Assembly: GCA_964020085.1 (NCBI GenBank)
Contig: OZ026602.1
Location: 25,870,101 to 25,934,100 of the forward strand
Origin: Micromussa lordhowensis
Lineage: Eukaryota > Cnidaria > Anthozoa > Scleractinia > Lobophylliidae
Direction of reading: 5' to 3'
DNA length: 64,000 bases
The notes below the pieces were generated by a model. That model did not search any database. It had not been told where the DNA came from and saw nothing but the letters and a program-made list of their open reading frames with translations. Positions within the stretch are counted from its first letter, which is position 1; the number at the start of each line of letters is the position of its first letter. Shown here one piece after another: positions 34,661 to 46,336 of this stretch. The position numbers and the translations under genes are program-made.

Positions 34661-35784
34661 GTAACACAAAGGAATTGAACGAAAATCCACAGCAAGGATT
34701 ATGAAATGCCACTGGAGTCCCACGCGGCCAGCCCTGCATACGATTGGCGCATCTTAAATTTGAATTGACCAATCAGGATTCAGCAGGCGGGAGAAACTTT
34801 ACTGTCCTGACGTCAGTTAACAGAAAAGGCATTGAAATCAGGCAACTGTTCTCATTGGAAATGACATTAAATATTCACGAAAAGGGATTTACAGTTCCAA
34901 AAAAACATATGAGAATGTAAAACGTGTGTCTCCAAGCTTCTAATTTTGCCCCAAAAATGGGTCGCCTGCGTCCAGCATGGCAACTGACTCGCTCGAAGTT
35001 CGTCAAATGCCGCCAGGTAGGATAATAGTGTTGTTATTTTGAACAAATGTGCTGCTCCTCGTCAAATTAAAAGCGGAATTCTCAAGTTAACTATTAGAAG
35101 AGGCTAAAACAACTTTAGCATTTTCTTTATCTTTTGTAGCTGTCTTGAGGCAAGAACAGCTCAGTTTTGACTACCGCTCGAACTCCGGGCTCAACCACTG
35201 TATGCAAGGAAAAGGGTTTATACAATTCTTCAGTCCAGAATCAATTCGGGCACTCACCGATTAACCAGATGTTGTGTTTCTTGTTAATTAACTATAATGG
35301 TAATTGACCCAACATTTCATGAAGATCTGTAGAGCCAGCCTAGATGGAAGTACTGGATATGTTGTCATCAGTGGGTAAGTACAGGTTGGTTGGTTATTTT
35401 TTGGGGGGTTTATTGATCCACCTATCAATGTTAAGCCTAACAGGGGAGGGGCAGGCTAGGGCTGTGGATTTGATTAACATAGCTAAAAGTCACTATTATC
35501 CCGGGAGGGTGGAACTCCCATAAAATCTGGGTTGGGGGGGGGGGGGGGGTGCGGCTCGCTTCCACAAACCCTTACCCTATTTAAGACCAAAATCTGCTAT
35601 ATTTCCTACCCTATTTATAGGCCTGACCCTTCAATCCATACCCTGTTTCAGACCTGCCTTATATTAGAATTAGTTCCCTTGTTGAGACCGATGCTAAGGG
35701 CATCGTGAAAAGCTTTGTTGATGGTCTTACGTTAATGACTGAAAAGTAGCTTCTTCTAAAAAACATTGAACAATTAGAAGACGA
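34661..35784. other. Intergenic DNA
   Basis: No gene is recognised. It contains a 16-18-base G tract near 35533-35550 and a GTAAGT donor-like string at 35372. Confidence 0.4.
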
Positions 35785-36190
35785 AGATATATAGTAATAA
35801 GGTAATGGAGCAGTTTACGCTCCATTGTCCAGATAAAAATACCCTTGCTAAGCTTCCTAATTGGTTAAATCTTTGCCCCGCGCTTATCATGGTTTGCATA
35901 TCTCCCCACGCTTGGCTATACCGAACGTAACTGAACTGCCCTCCCATTTATAAGCCCCTCCAGTCAAAGACCCATCTACATGTAAACAAATTATAATTTC
36001 TTATTTTAAGAGCCCCCCTCCGGGATATAAGCCCCCCTCTCGTTTAACATGAAATTAAACAATTTATTTAAGGCTTAAGTAATAACCAGTATATAAAAAA
36101 ACGTATTTCGATCAACACTGCTGTAGCTCATTTTGAAACGGTTTTTTTATTAGATATAAGCCCCCCCCCCCCCCGGGATATAAGCCCTTC
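35785..36190 (+). repeat. Dispersed repeat, copy 1 (related to the acidic-protein 3' end)
   Basis: The sequence from aataaggtaatggagcagtt through tatctccccacgcttgg and cccatttataagcccc is the inverted relative of 39110-39408. It encodes a similar tail in the plus frame (EQFTLHCPDK, then AKLPNWLN) before diverging and stopping. It continues into reiterated atataagccccc words with a poly-C tract at 36163-36177. Confidence 0.75.
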
Positions 36191-36513
36191 CAAATCCTCT
36201 TACAAAGTTGTACAAGTCCAGGGCTTACGAGCGATAGTTTACGGTATTTATTTGCTCGAGTTCTGATTGGATCATTGAATAAATAGGACCAAAACAGTTC
36301 CTCCAAAAGCAAAAAGTGGTTGCTCAAAAGTTGCTCAAAACTCTTCACGTTGCTTTCCCTATTTGCTTCAAGAAATTTTTTATCACCCTGTCAAAGAACC
36401 TTTTTTCACTGTACCTTGACTCTTGAGCATTCAGTAGGCTGTTACAACCTTTTTTATTGTTTCTGTTCATTATTTAACCCAACAATCAATATTATGATTT
36501 TTTAACCTGCTAG
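36191..36513. other. Intergenic DNA before the SINE
   Basis: AT-rich, no feature seen apart from the end of the dispersed repeat. Confidence 0.35.
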
Positions 36514-36811
36514 AGAGGCGCGGTGGTCTCATGGTTAGTGCGCTCGACTCCGGTGCGAGCACTCCGGGTTTGAGCCCTGGCCTGGGACATTGGGTTGTGT
36601 CCTTAGGCAGGACACTTTACTCTCACGGTGCCTCTCTCCACCCAGTTGCATAAATGGATACCGGCGAATTTAATGCTGGGGGTAACCCTGCGATGGACTG
36701 GCATCCCATCCAGGGGGGAGTAGAAATATTCCTAGTCTCTTCATGCCACGGAAACCGGGATAAGCTCCGGCCTGATGGGCCACTTGGCTCGTATGCAGAC
36801 TTACTTTACCT
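36514..36811 (+). mobile_element. tRNA-derived SINE, copy 1
   Basis: The head gcgcggtggtctcatggtta plus gtgcgctcgactccg and a B-box-like gggtttgagccc derive from a tRNA. The body (gcgatggactggcatcccat, then aggggggagtagaaata) and tail (ctcgtatgcagact, then ttaccttatc) match 62248-62550 nearly throughout. No clear target duplication. Confidence 0.85.
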
Positions 36812-37563
36812 TATCACCAGCGAGGTTGGCCCTATCTAGTGTGCTTAGTCTTCAACCCGCCGTGGCTGCTATCTCAAGTGGTATTAACTCTTCGGGGTCA
36901 CTCGAACAAGTCGTTGTGCTCCGCCATTTCGAATTTATCAGTTCACCGCTGACCACTTGAATCGTCTTTTCAAACCACAGGCAAACCAATGCGGACAATG
37001 CCCCACCATGTGTAAATCTGAGAAAGGTCTTGAAACCTATACCGTATGTGACGGTTGTGACCAAAAAGGTGAAGAAAGTTTGATGCCGTTAATAATTTTG
37101 CAGTATTGTCTTCCATTGCGCGCTTAACTCAAGATCGAGCGGTAACTTCGTCTGTTACGAAAACTGCGATTTAAAACATCTGAATGGAGAAATTCTATCA
37201 AAATAAAACAAAATGAGATGATATCCATTAAGAGCTAGAGTGAGGTTCTGAACACGAAAGACTCAAACATTTGCAGAGTGTCGTCTTTGCGCTATCGTTT
37301 CAGACATTACGACACTATTCGTTGAAGAGAAGGAAAACGTTAAGACACAGAATTCAATATTTTTTTAGCTTGTACTCACTAGTTTATTTCAGCTCAGTTT
37401 ACAGCTACAGAATTTCACTGAAACTAGCTAGATTATTATTATGTCCGCCACCAGTTAATCATCTGTGGACCGCTTCAGTAACCTAACGCGAAATGTTGCC
37501 TTCACTTCTGCAAAAGATATATAGGAAAAAATATGTTTAGGAATTTGTCACTTTTCCTGTAAT
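36812..37563. other. Intergenic DNA
   Basis: No coding or repeat feature recognised. Confidence 0.35.
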
Positions 37564-37912
37564 GTATAAACAAGCGAATATTAACGTTAAAAGCCGACGT
37601 TTCAGTGTCATCGTGACACCATTCTCAAGGCAAAGTGAATGAATGAATCAAATGTGTTTGTACTAACAAATTTGATTGCCTAATTAAGGAGATGCTTTTT
37701 ATAAGAAAACTTAAACCATCCCTAAACGTGCAAACGGATTCGATCGGCGTAAAGGTATTCACTTGAAGAACTTGTGATCCTTTGCTATTATGTTAATTTG
37801 TAGAAATCAAATCATCGAAATCGCATTATTCATTCAGCCACTCTTCCTTGAGAATGGTGTCACGATGACGCCGGAACGTCGGCTTTCAACGTTAACATTC
37901 ACTTGTTTATGC
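37564..37912. mobile_element. 349-bp element with 85-bp inverted repeats
   Basis: The left arm 37564-37649 (gtataaacaagcgaatatta, then aagccgacg, ending gaatgaat) and the right arm 37828-37912 are inverted copies with about ten differences. Each arm contains a small internal hairpin, ggtgtcacgatgac, next to ggaacgtcgg/gaaacgtcgg. The arms may be two opposed copies of a Penelope-type end or the termini of a MITE. The middle (37650-37827) shows nothing. Confidence 0.65.
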
Positions 37913-38635
37913 TTTAAGAAATCTTTATTGATCTTGTAATATAATTGGAAAAATCTCAGGACAGTATGGCTTCATTGGTTTGTGCGTAGGTCTTCAGCTG
38001 TACAGTTGAGTTCTGGTCGGGGTTCATGCGCTGTTTTTGGGCTAGACACTTCAGTCTTACTACTCAGTTGGGAAAAGGCCAGAGAAGTGCGAAGGAAGCG
38101 AGGGGCGAGTAGGGGAGTGTGGAAACTGGAATGGTGGCTAACACAGATGCAAGCATCCCCCAAGGACCAGCGGCAGTACTTCTACTTGCAGATATGTCTA
38201 AGAGGTGAATGCGTTTTTGAAGACTTTGCTTGAATAAGTTACCGACAGTCGCCCAGGCTCTGAGAAAAAGTGAAAATGCAATGCGAAGAAAGTTCATCTC
38301 ATGACAATTTTGAGTGTAAACAAAAATCACATAACGTACCGCGTACCCTACAAAGCTTCCGTAGCAACGAGCAGGCGTAACATTGCAGACATGCTTGCAG
38401 CAATAATTTAAATCGTAGATTCTTCCATGGAGGCTATCAACCTAAAGGAAAGTAGTAATAAGGAAAGACACATCGATCACACAGGAGTTTATGGGAAGAA
38501 GGCAAGTTATCTGCAAACCAAAACAAAGCCATGCAAAGCAGTGCTCTTCGTGTTCAGCCTTAATTATATTACTCATGAACTACGCCTAACAAGTAGGTGC
38601 CCCCCCCCCCCCGGGCTTCCCTTATATGGGCTATA
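37913..38635. other. Intergenic DNA
   Basis: No gene is seen. It ends with a 16-base C tract (about 38599-38614). Confidence 0.35.
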
Positions 38636-39082
38636 CAGGTATGTTTCAAGCGTTAGCCCTTCGTCGGAGCGAATCGAGGAATTGTGGGTTGTGTGTGGTT
38701 TATATACAGAAAGATGGAGCTACGCTATTGGTTGGTGCATGGTAACGTGAAAAACAACAGAATATATTAGTTGAATGAAAAGCGTTCGTTGATACCGTGA
38801 GGATTAAGAGATCCGATTTGAAAAATAAATTTTTGTTCAAGAGTTTTGCGGCTTTCCGTGCTTTCCGTGTTGTTTAGAATGATTGTGGTGGTTTAGATGC
38901 GTTTTTGTCGTCTTTCTCTACGTCTCGAAGGTGTTCTCGGAATCGGTCGCCTAGACGTCTCCCTGTTTCGCCGATGTATAACATTTTTGCAAAGAGTGCA
39001 AGTAGTGCAGTAGATGACATTGGCTGAGGTAGAGGTGAAATAATCAGTGATCTTGATGGATCGCTTGGGGCCCGATATTTTA
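38636..39082 (-). mobile_element. Penelope-like retroelement fragment with GIY-YIG endonuclease
   Basis: On the minus strand the cysteine-rich linker VIYCTTCTLCK is followed, in a shifted frame, by MLYIGETGRRLGDRFREHLR, the GIY-YIG endonuclease core of Penelope-like elements. Then comes the C-terminal SRKTLEQKFIFQIG.. stretch and a stop, and the same 3' UTR as in 27540-27850. An internal deletion and frameshifts make it defective. The reverse transcriptase part is absent. Confidence 0.82.
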
Positions 39083-39109
39083 AAATAATTAATTACTTAA
39101 GCCTTCAAA

Positions 39110-39408
39110 CATCATAATAAATCGAATTCATTTCGTTTTAAACGAGAGGGAAACTTATATCGGGGGAGGGGGGGGGCGCTTATAATCGGAAGTTGTCTTT
39201 TGTTTACAGGTAGATGGCTCTTTCACCGGAGGGATTTATAAATGGGAGGGCAGTTTACGGTCGGTATGGCCGCCAAGCGTGGGGGAGATATGCAAACCAT
39301 GATGAACGCAGGAAAGTGATTTAACCAGTTAGGGAGCTTAGCAAAGGTATGTTTATCTGGACATTGGAGCGTAAACTGCTCTATTACCTTATTACCATCT
39401 TCATCTTC
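39110..39408 (-). repeat. Dispersed repeat, copy 2, forming the 3' part of the acidic-protein frame
   Basis: This is the inverted counterpart of 35785-36060, including the G-rich gggggaggggggggg tract at 39160-39178. It supplies the final 60 or so codons of the open frame that ends at 39223. Confidence 0.75.
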
Positions 39409-39609
39409 TTCTTGTTTAATGCGCTCCTCTGGCTCATCTTGTTCATCTGGTTCATCTTGTTCAGCTGGTTCATCTTGTTCAGCTGGTTCACCTTGTTCAG
39501 CTGGTTCATCTAGTTCAGCTGGTTCATCTTCAAACACAGGACGTTCCTTCTCTAATTTAAACGCCGTTGCTAAGGAAATGACCAAGAAGAAGGCAACTGC
39601 AACACGCAT
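39223..39609 (-). CDS. Small secreted acidic-repeat protein, copy B
   Basis: This encodes 128 residues. Residues 1-17 form a hydrophobic signal peptide (MRVAVAFFLVISLATAF). Residues about 18-62 are highly acidic with repeats DEPAEL, DEPAEQ, GEPAEQ, DEPDEQ and DEPEER. Residues about 63-70 are Glu/Asp-rich, and the remainder (from VIEQFTLQCPDK) is a different, uncharged to basic tail ending in KSLR. I chose the start at 39609 because it opens the signal peptide; the frame stays open upstream but without a plausible leader. The tail is nearly the same as a dispersed repeat found inverted at 35785-36060, so the C-terminus may be repeat-derived (exonised), or the true gene may splice before it. 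No family is recognised and no toxin-type cysteine framework is present. Confidence 0.55.
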   Translation of the reverse strand: MRVAVAFFLVISLATAFKLEKERPVFEDEPAELDEPAEQGEPAEQDEPAEQDEPDEQDEPEERIKQEEDEDGNKVIEQFTLQCPDKHTFAKLPNWLNHFPAFIMVCISPPRLAAIPTVNCPPIYKSLR

Positions 39610-41496
39610 CTTAAGATCCTTCGTTTCTGTAAAAAATTGTATTAAGAAATTAACCCTTTCCATTAGTCTCAAGGATAGTACATGGGTGCGCGTAGATATG
39701 GAATTTTGTGATGATAGGTTTTTCCTGTAAACACTGTAAATTTCTGAATGAACGGACACTTGGACTGACAACTGAGGGAGTCTAACACTGGAGAGCACTG
39801 CTTGCTTGCGGGAACGGAAACTCGTCACAGTTTCTTGGTACACGAGGATCCTGATTTCAATGGTCTTCACTACAGACGTCAAGGAAGAAACATAACTTGG
39901 TCCAACAGTGGTTTATTCTGCACTCGTCAATACTAACTACGTAATCGTCGATCAGGTAATCGGCGATATAACCGACGATGTAATCGAAAAACCGTTATAA
40001 ACGCACTCGCTTATATATCTCCCTTTACTAGTCAAGTGTTTACAACATGACAATGCAACTCTAACATACAGTGCGAGCGAAAAGTACTTTTAATTAAGAT
40101 AGGGACTTCCAATCAACACTAAAATTTAAAATAGAGAGCTAAGATTAAAATTCACAGGTTGAAATTAAGATTGAAGAAACTTAAGAAAATTAAAAGTGAG
40201 ATACAATTTGAATTTCTACTATTTCCGAAACTTGGCGCGAATAACAGCAAGGGAAAATTATCCCATGAATAGAAAGTAATGAAACTCCATGATTGAAATA
40301 TAGTTCAGCTGGCTAGCTTCCGAGGAAACGGAAAACTCAAAAAGACCAGATAACGAGCTATTTGTCTACTAAATTAAGCTTAATGAAAAAGATGTTACCC
40401 ATGTCCAGACGTACAATATATATATCGGCAACATACAAAGTAGAATATTTAAATTCCTGGTCGAAATGAAAGGAGGCTACTGTGGATTTTTTTTATAATT
40501 TTCCAAATAACAAAGAAAATGACTGACTGTACAACGACGAATTTTCTCATAACAAACGTTTCCGAACATTTTCCGAACATTTTCCCAAATTAGCATGCTG
40601 GGCGCTAAGTGGAATAATTATGATACCTGTGCATTACGAGCTTTTTTTTTCCGCTCAGTAGCATATACAGCTGTCAATTAGAATAAAAACAACGACGACA
40701 AAAAACCTCGCTGGCATTTGCCACATTTAACTGGTACTTTAAGGTCGCACAGCACTGCTGCTTATAACAAATTCTTAAGGTAAACTTCTTCTGGCGTTAA
40801 GAACTTCCGAAAAGGCAAGTTCAACCAATCAATAAGCTAACAGATTATCATTTCCTCCGATCCTTTTGTGTCCAAATGGAAGCCGATTTCCCCAGAAATT
40901 GCTGGAAGGTATTGGTTTCTGAAACTGGACTTGGAAGACTAGAGATTGAAAGACTAGATATACGTCTAATCTTCGTTTTGAAAGGCATTTTGACAGTTAT
41001 TCTCTCTCATTACACGAAAGAATACACCACTTTTAATACGTGAAATTCTATTTCCGCATCGCCGGAAAACTGGACAAACCTGTTACAGCACTTGCCCCTT
41101 CCAAAGGCAATCCAAGTCGATAATGTTGATTACAAAGCGTGAATTTGATATCTAATATGATAACATGCTGTAGTGCAGTCCACAGGAGGCAAAACGGAAC
41201 AAACAAAAATAAACTCAGTTGTAGTATTTATTCACGGATACATTTTTTTTCCTTTTTTGACAAGTAGTACAAGGGTATTTGAATTGCTATATATGTTGAG
41301 CATTTTTACTCACGTGGCAAGCAGCAAGGCAATGTTTTTAAAGAAAAGAAATTATTTACTTAAGAAAAGAGCTTATCTCCCTTAGGATTGATTTGGCACA
41401 CCGACATGGCCGCCGTGATGTCATGTGAAAACATTTCGTTAATTGGCTGAGCTGTCACGAATCGTGCATACTCCTTACGCTAATACCTACTAACTT
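39610..41496. other. Upstream and intergenic DNA, copy B
   Basis: The counterpart of 193-2068, including the TATA-like string at 40006; no gene. Confidence 0.45.
40006..40019 (-). promoter_or_regulatory. Candidate TATA box upstream of the acidic-protein gene (copy B)
   Basis: The minus strand reads GAGATATATAAGCG, a good TATA element about 400 bp upstream of the acidic-protein start, and the same string is kept in copy A (591-604). The distance implies a long or spliced 5' UTR. Strength is unknown; AT-rich DNA gives such matches by chance. Confidence 0.25.
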
Positions 41497-41636
41497 CTTA
41501 TTAACCGAGTGTGAGGTCTTTACGGGAAAATCTCGGACCGAGACCTTGCCGTATTGACCGAGCGATAGCGAGGTCAATACGGCATGGCCGTGTTTTGAGA
41601 TTTTCCCGTAAGGACCGAACGTTCGAGGTTAATAAG
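41497..41636. mobile_element. 140-bp foldback element, copy B
   Basis: This is the counterpart of 2069-2208 with one or two substitutions; it has the same arms and the same centre. Confidence 0.75.
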
Positions 41637-42186
41637 TTGTTTATTATATGGCTTTTTGCTTGGCTTTTGCAGGCCCGTAACCGGCCCGTGGGCACTACGG
41701 GAGAATAATGCGCTAGTATTAGCCAATCAGAGCACGCGTTAGATCGGCTACAAACCCAAGTCATATAATCAATACCAGTGAAGACCCTGCCGTAAAATGT
41801 TAAGATTTGAAACAGTTGTGTTCATGTCACTGAGAGCAATGTTTGTAGCTGTATAAACGAAGTATTGCGTAATTTATTCCGGGGTATTCCCTTATTTGGG
41901 TTATATAGATATGTTCATATATTTACGCCAATGAAAGTTATTTTTGGTTAGAGCGATTATGCATTAGAGCCGTGTACTTTTTTACTGGTCTGAATTGGGG
42001 TATCGATTTTTGGCTCAGGTCTAAAACAGAGTACATTCAATGTTCGGGTCGCAAAGCATAAACAAAAAACTTTGGAGAGAACCCACCGGTGACTTATATA
42101 GCCAATGAGATTTTGGTTCGGAAAATATAAAACTAATATTCTTTAAAATATAAGCAGAATCCATATCTCTCATATGTCAAACAATT

Positions 42187-44131
42187 TTAGTCCCAAAGTT
42201 TCACTCCTTGGTCATTAATCGTCGTTTTGACGAGAACTTTCGTCATTCTTTCCACTTGGCCAGCTAAGTCGCCCTTGGTACTCATCAGCCATCCGTAAAT
42301 TGGCGCTGGATCCTGTTCCACTTCATAGCTGACATCACGTTCAAGCACCCCTCGTTTGATTAGGTCCTCAACTGCCCGTTCAGCGGCTGTTGACTACACT
42401 CATGTCTTGTGGGAATGCCACTTGTCCAATGGTGAAAGGTCCCATGTAATAGATGGAAACTAAAGGATCTTCAGTACCTGGAACCAAGGAGAAATTGTTG
42501 ATGTCAATCAGGGCACCAGATGAACGGAAATAATTGACTCCATCCCTCGTCACAACGTTCGGATGATCTTCATGATTTTGGGACTCTTTGGCATTCCGAA
42601 AAGGGACCAAAATCTCTTTGATGAGCTTCGCTTTTCTTAAAGATGTTGTCAGCGGGGAGGAATCTTTCTCAAACGCAGCCTTCTGGCCAGTGGCATCGAT
42701 CATGACGTCATGATGGGCTTTAAAAGTGGTATCTCCGTCCGGTTTCCATGACAATTTGATTCCACTTCTACCTTTTGCTGCTTCAACTTCATACTTTTTT
42801 CCAATCTTCTTAACTTCAAGGTAGCCGTCTTTCATAAGAGCCAGGATCTTTTCAGCATTTTGAACTGGGAAGGGACCAGTGAGCAGATGCAGTTCAGTCT
42901 TGATTTCTTCAAACCGGATGCGATCTTCCGCTGAAAAGTAGCTGAAGGCCTCGTCGAATACTGCGTACGACTGATAAAAGACATTCTGTAGAAGTACAGG
43001 AACGCCAGTTTTTAAGCTCTCTTTCGCCTCTTCAAGCTCCCGGCATAATCTCTCCACCGGATCGGTTGTTTGCAGTAGCTTTCTCATTTCAGAATCTGCT
43101 TCTTCTAACGTCACCGTTTCCCAGCAGTCTGGAAGATACGCACGAAGTCGAGGAACTTCATCGTAGACCTCTCTCTTTAAGAGATACCAGAAGTCATCGA
43201 GTGGCAGAAATCCATCATTCGCTTCAATAATAGGAATGAAAGATGCAGGTGTTAGGTATTTGTGCGCGAAAATCTTGTTAACAACCACGCCCATTACTTG
43301 AGGGAGCATTGCCTTGCGTCCGTACATTGTCATCTTGAATCCTTCTGCTCCCTTGAAGGGTACGAACTTCAAGCTGCTCTTGCCGTTTTGATGGATCGAC
43401 TGAAAAGAACCATTCTTATTACTTAGAGTTAGAGCAGTGTCTATTGCCGATAACGAACAGCCAAGTATCCCCACGTTGCCTCCAAGCTCGGTTCTGTCCT
43501 GGATGTCTCGTGCTGGAAAAGGTGAAGGAAGCCAGTGTGGAAAATCCGGGAACCTGTTGTAGGTCCAGTGTCCTGTCGCAACAAACAAGTTTCTAGCAAA
43601 GGTTTTGCTCTTCTTGTCAAGATCAAGTTCATACCCATTCACACCGAAAACGTTTCTGGGTAGAATGGAAGTTACCTTGGTCAGGCGCCGAACATCCACT
43701 GTGAAACCCTTCTCTCTTAGCGCCATCACAAACTGACTGAAGCGGTTGCTTAAATAGAGGCCAACCACAAATCTAGGAAACGGTTTATTCAGCCAGGTTG
43801 GGATCTCGCTTTCTTCAATTCCCAAACTCACTCTGTACTCTGAAGGGAGGGAGCGCAGCCAAAGTAGAAAGTCCGATTTTTCAGGGAATGGTATGTAGGT
43901 GGCCGTAATCTGGGTGCACCCGCCAGCAATATTTACGATATGTTCAGGAATGGTCATGTGTCTCGAGTACGGCATTCCTGGTCCTAGGTCTTGAGTAGAC
44001 TCCACTACCAGAATACGGAATGGCCCCTTTCCCTTGGGTTTTAAGTGCAAAGAAATTTGGCCAAGTACAGAGGTACCATAGGCGCCAGCTCCCACTATTG
44101 CGATATCGTACACCGGACCAGTACCGTTCAT
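42187..44131 (-). pseudogene. FAD/NAD(P)-binding oxidoreductase-like gene, copy B, frameshifted
   Basis: This copy is nearly identical to 2759-4705 over the first 580 or so codons, with the same start and both nucleotide-binding motifs. Near 42389 it lacks 2 bp present in copy A (ctgttgtgac in A, ctgttgac in B), so the frame runs to a stop at 42380 right after MSVVNSR. About 67 C-terminal residues that are intact in A (ending GVKLWD) remain in the DNA but out of frame. The rest of the frame has only substitutions, so the lesion is recent, a sequencing error, or marks a truncated but expressed product. Both GxGxxG-type motifs would survive truncation. Confidence 0.75.
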
Positions 44132-45076
44132 CTTTGACCGTAGTTTTGATGTCTGTAAAGATCGAAAGCAAAGTGAACACGAATTAAAAAATATATATAA
44201 AGCCAAAAAAAAGTGTAGAAATAGCCCACCCGTACGAACGTGACGTACGAACGAACTATTGAGATTAACAACTACCGCAAATTTTTTCAACACACAATTG
44301 AACTAATAGTTAGCTGCCAATAACACTTTCCCTGATCAACAAATTAACCAGAAGTCTTAATAACCATTTAATTTGACTATTTTTTTTAACCCTTTGTGGA
44401 CCAAATGATCGCTAAAAAAGGGCGTTTTTAACTGTTAAATGTTTTTTTTCGATGCCATGACGCTAAATAAGCCGTAGCTTTGCTGAAAGCTACTTTTTGT
44501 CCAAACAGATAGATTTCTTTAAGATGGACGTGAGAATTGGAAATTGATGATCGTATATACCTATTTTTTAAAGCAAACTCAATTTTTTCATCTCGCAGTC
44601 ATGACAAAAACTAGAATAATATTATTTGCGTTCAGTCCGGACATCCAGTTTCAACGCATATCACATTCACTTCATCTCAGTGATTTGAAAAACATCATCC
44701 TTTTCATTTCCATTTAAAAACATGGGAACAGTGTAATGGTAGTCAATAAAATCCATATGACGGTAAAATTTAAAGCATTGTTTACTAAGAGTATATTAAA
44801 AAACCACAAGCTTTCGGTTGTCTTAACAGCAGCCTTCAACAGGCGCGAAATGCTAAAAAGGGTGCGTGTATAGAGTGATAAAATACAACAGAATAAAATA
44901 CAACAGAGTAAAATGTAATCACATATCTCGACATGGTACTGGTAGAGAAATTCTCAAACTCATTAATAATTCATCAAGTTAAGACCAACAAAATTAAGGA
45001 GGCTTGGATACCCGGTCTTAATTTGCATAGATTTTTACATTTCCGTTTACTCCTCAGTTTTTGTTTCGACTCAGAA

Positions 45077-45225
45077 GATATTTCAAACGCTCGAGACAGA
45101 GTTTCATCGGCTAATCCAAACACCTCGAATTTCGTCAAAAATACACCGCTGCGCGTCGTATTTTCAACTCTCTCCTCGGTGTTTGGATTTTCCAATGAAA
45201 CACTGTCTCTCGTGTTTGATGTATT
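45077..45225. mobile_element. Inverted-repeat element, copy B
   Basis: This is the counterpart of 5659-5807 with a few substitutions in the right arm. Confidence 0.6.
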
Positions 45226-46298
45226 ACTTCCTTATCTGCGCGCGCCCATGTGTTATTCGCTGTGTTTCTCTATGGTTATGGCATAACCAGCTTCACTATC
45301 CAGCGCTTAATTTACAGCTTGTAGGTTTATACAAGAACAAGAATGCTCTACAAGAATGGAAACGAATGGAGAAGTTGATTTATCCTGAAAGTTCATTGCT
45401 ACGAGGATAATAAACTTTACGGTTGATCAGAAAAGTTGCCAAGGAATTTAAACACTTCCTACCTTAATTGAATGAAGGATGTAAAATTCTTGTCCAAAAT
45501 GTTCTTGTCCTCCGTCAACAGGAAAACAACAGGAGTGAATATCTAAGATGACTGCCTCTTAAAACTTCCGAAGCTGAAAAAAATCTCGTTTGTTAAAAGC
45601 AGTTACTATGTACATTATGCCGTCCTTAACTAATTGAATAACGCGAGGAAAACCGCACAATTGTATCTCAACGCTGTCCAGTCAGCAAGTCTCGCCTCTT
45701 GTTATGACATTGACGGCTAGAAAGTTGATCTTCATCAGCCTTTTATAGTGGTTCGCGTTTGTTAGTTCGTGCCAATGCGGAAGAGAGACAGATGAAAGCC
45801 AAAATGAATGAATTCTACAAGGAGGGAATCAGAATGTGGCGCCTTCATGATCACTCTCCCAGTCTGATGCACTGAAAAGGGAGACGTTGGGGATTTCGAT
45901 TTTTCAATTTTTGTCGGTTTTTTTTTTCATCGGTTTTTCGGTTTTTCGGTTTTTGCACCCAAAATGTCCGGTTTTTCGGATTGCTTTAAGTGGCGGTTTT
46001 CGGTTTTTTCCCTGTTCAGCATTTGGTCTTTGGATTTTGGTGATAAGGAAATGGGTTTTTGGGTTTTGTTTGACTACTTACGTTGCTAGTTCCACTTCTT
46101 AATAATTGAAACCCGATAAAGTTATTCCCACTGATCTCAGACATTCAAATATCCGATATTCAAGTTCGGGACTGTTCCTGCCATACAAACTATTTTTTCC
46201 TTATATTATTCTTATAGTTTTAATGTTATAGTAACTAGCTTTTTATTAATTACTATTTTTAGTATTATGTGCCTTGTAAATAGCTTATGTTTATGCAC

Positions 46299-46302
46299 AT
46301 AT

Positions 46303-46328
<26 letters not shown>
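46299..46328. repeat. (AT)n microsatellite, copy B
   Basis: This is the longer allele of the tract at 6871-6887, with one extra T interruption at its start. Confidence 0.9.
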
Positions 46329-46336
<8 letters not shown>

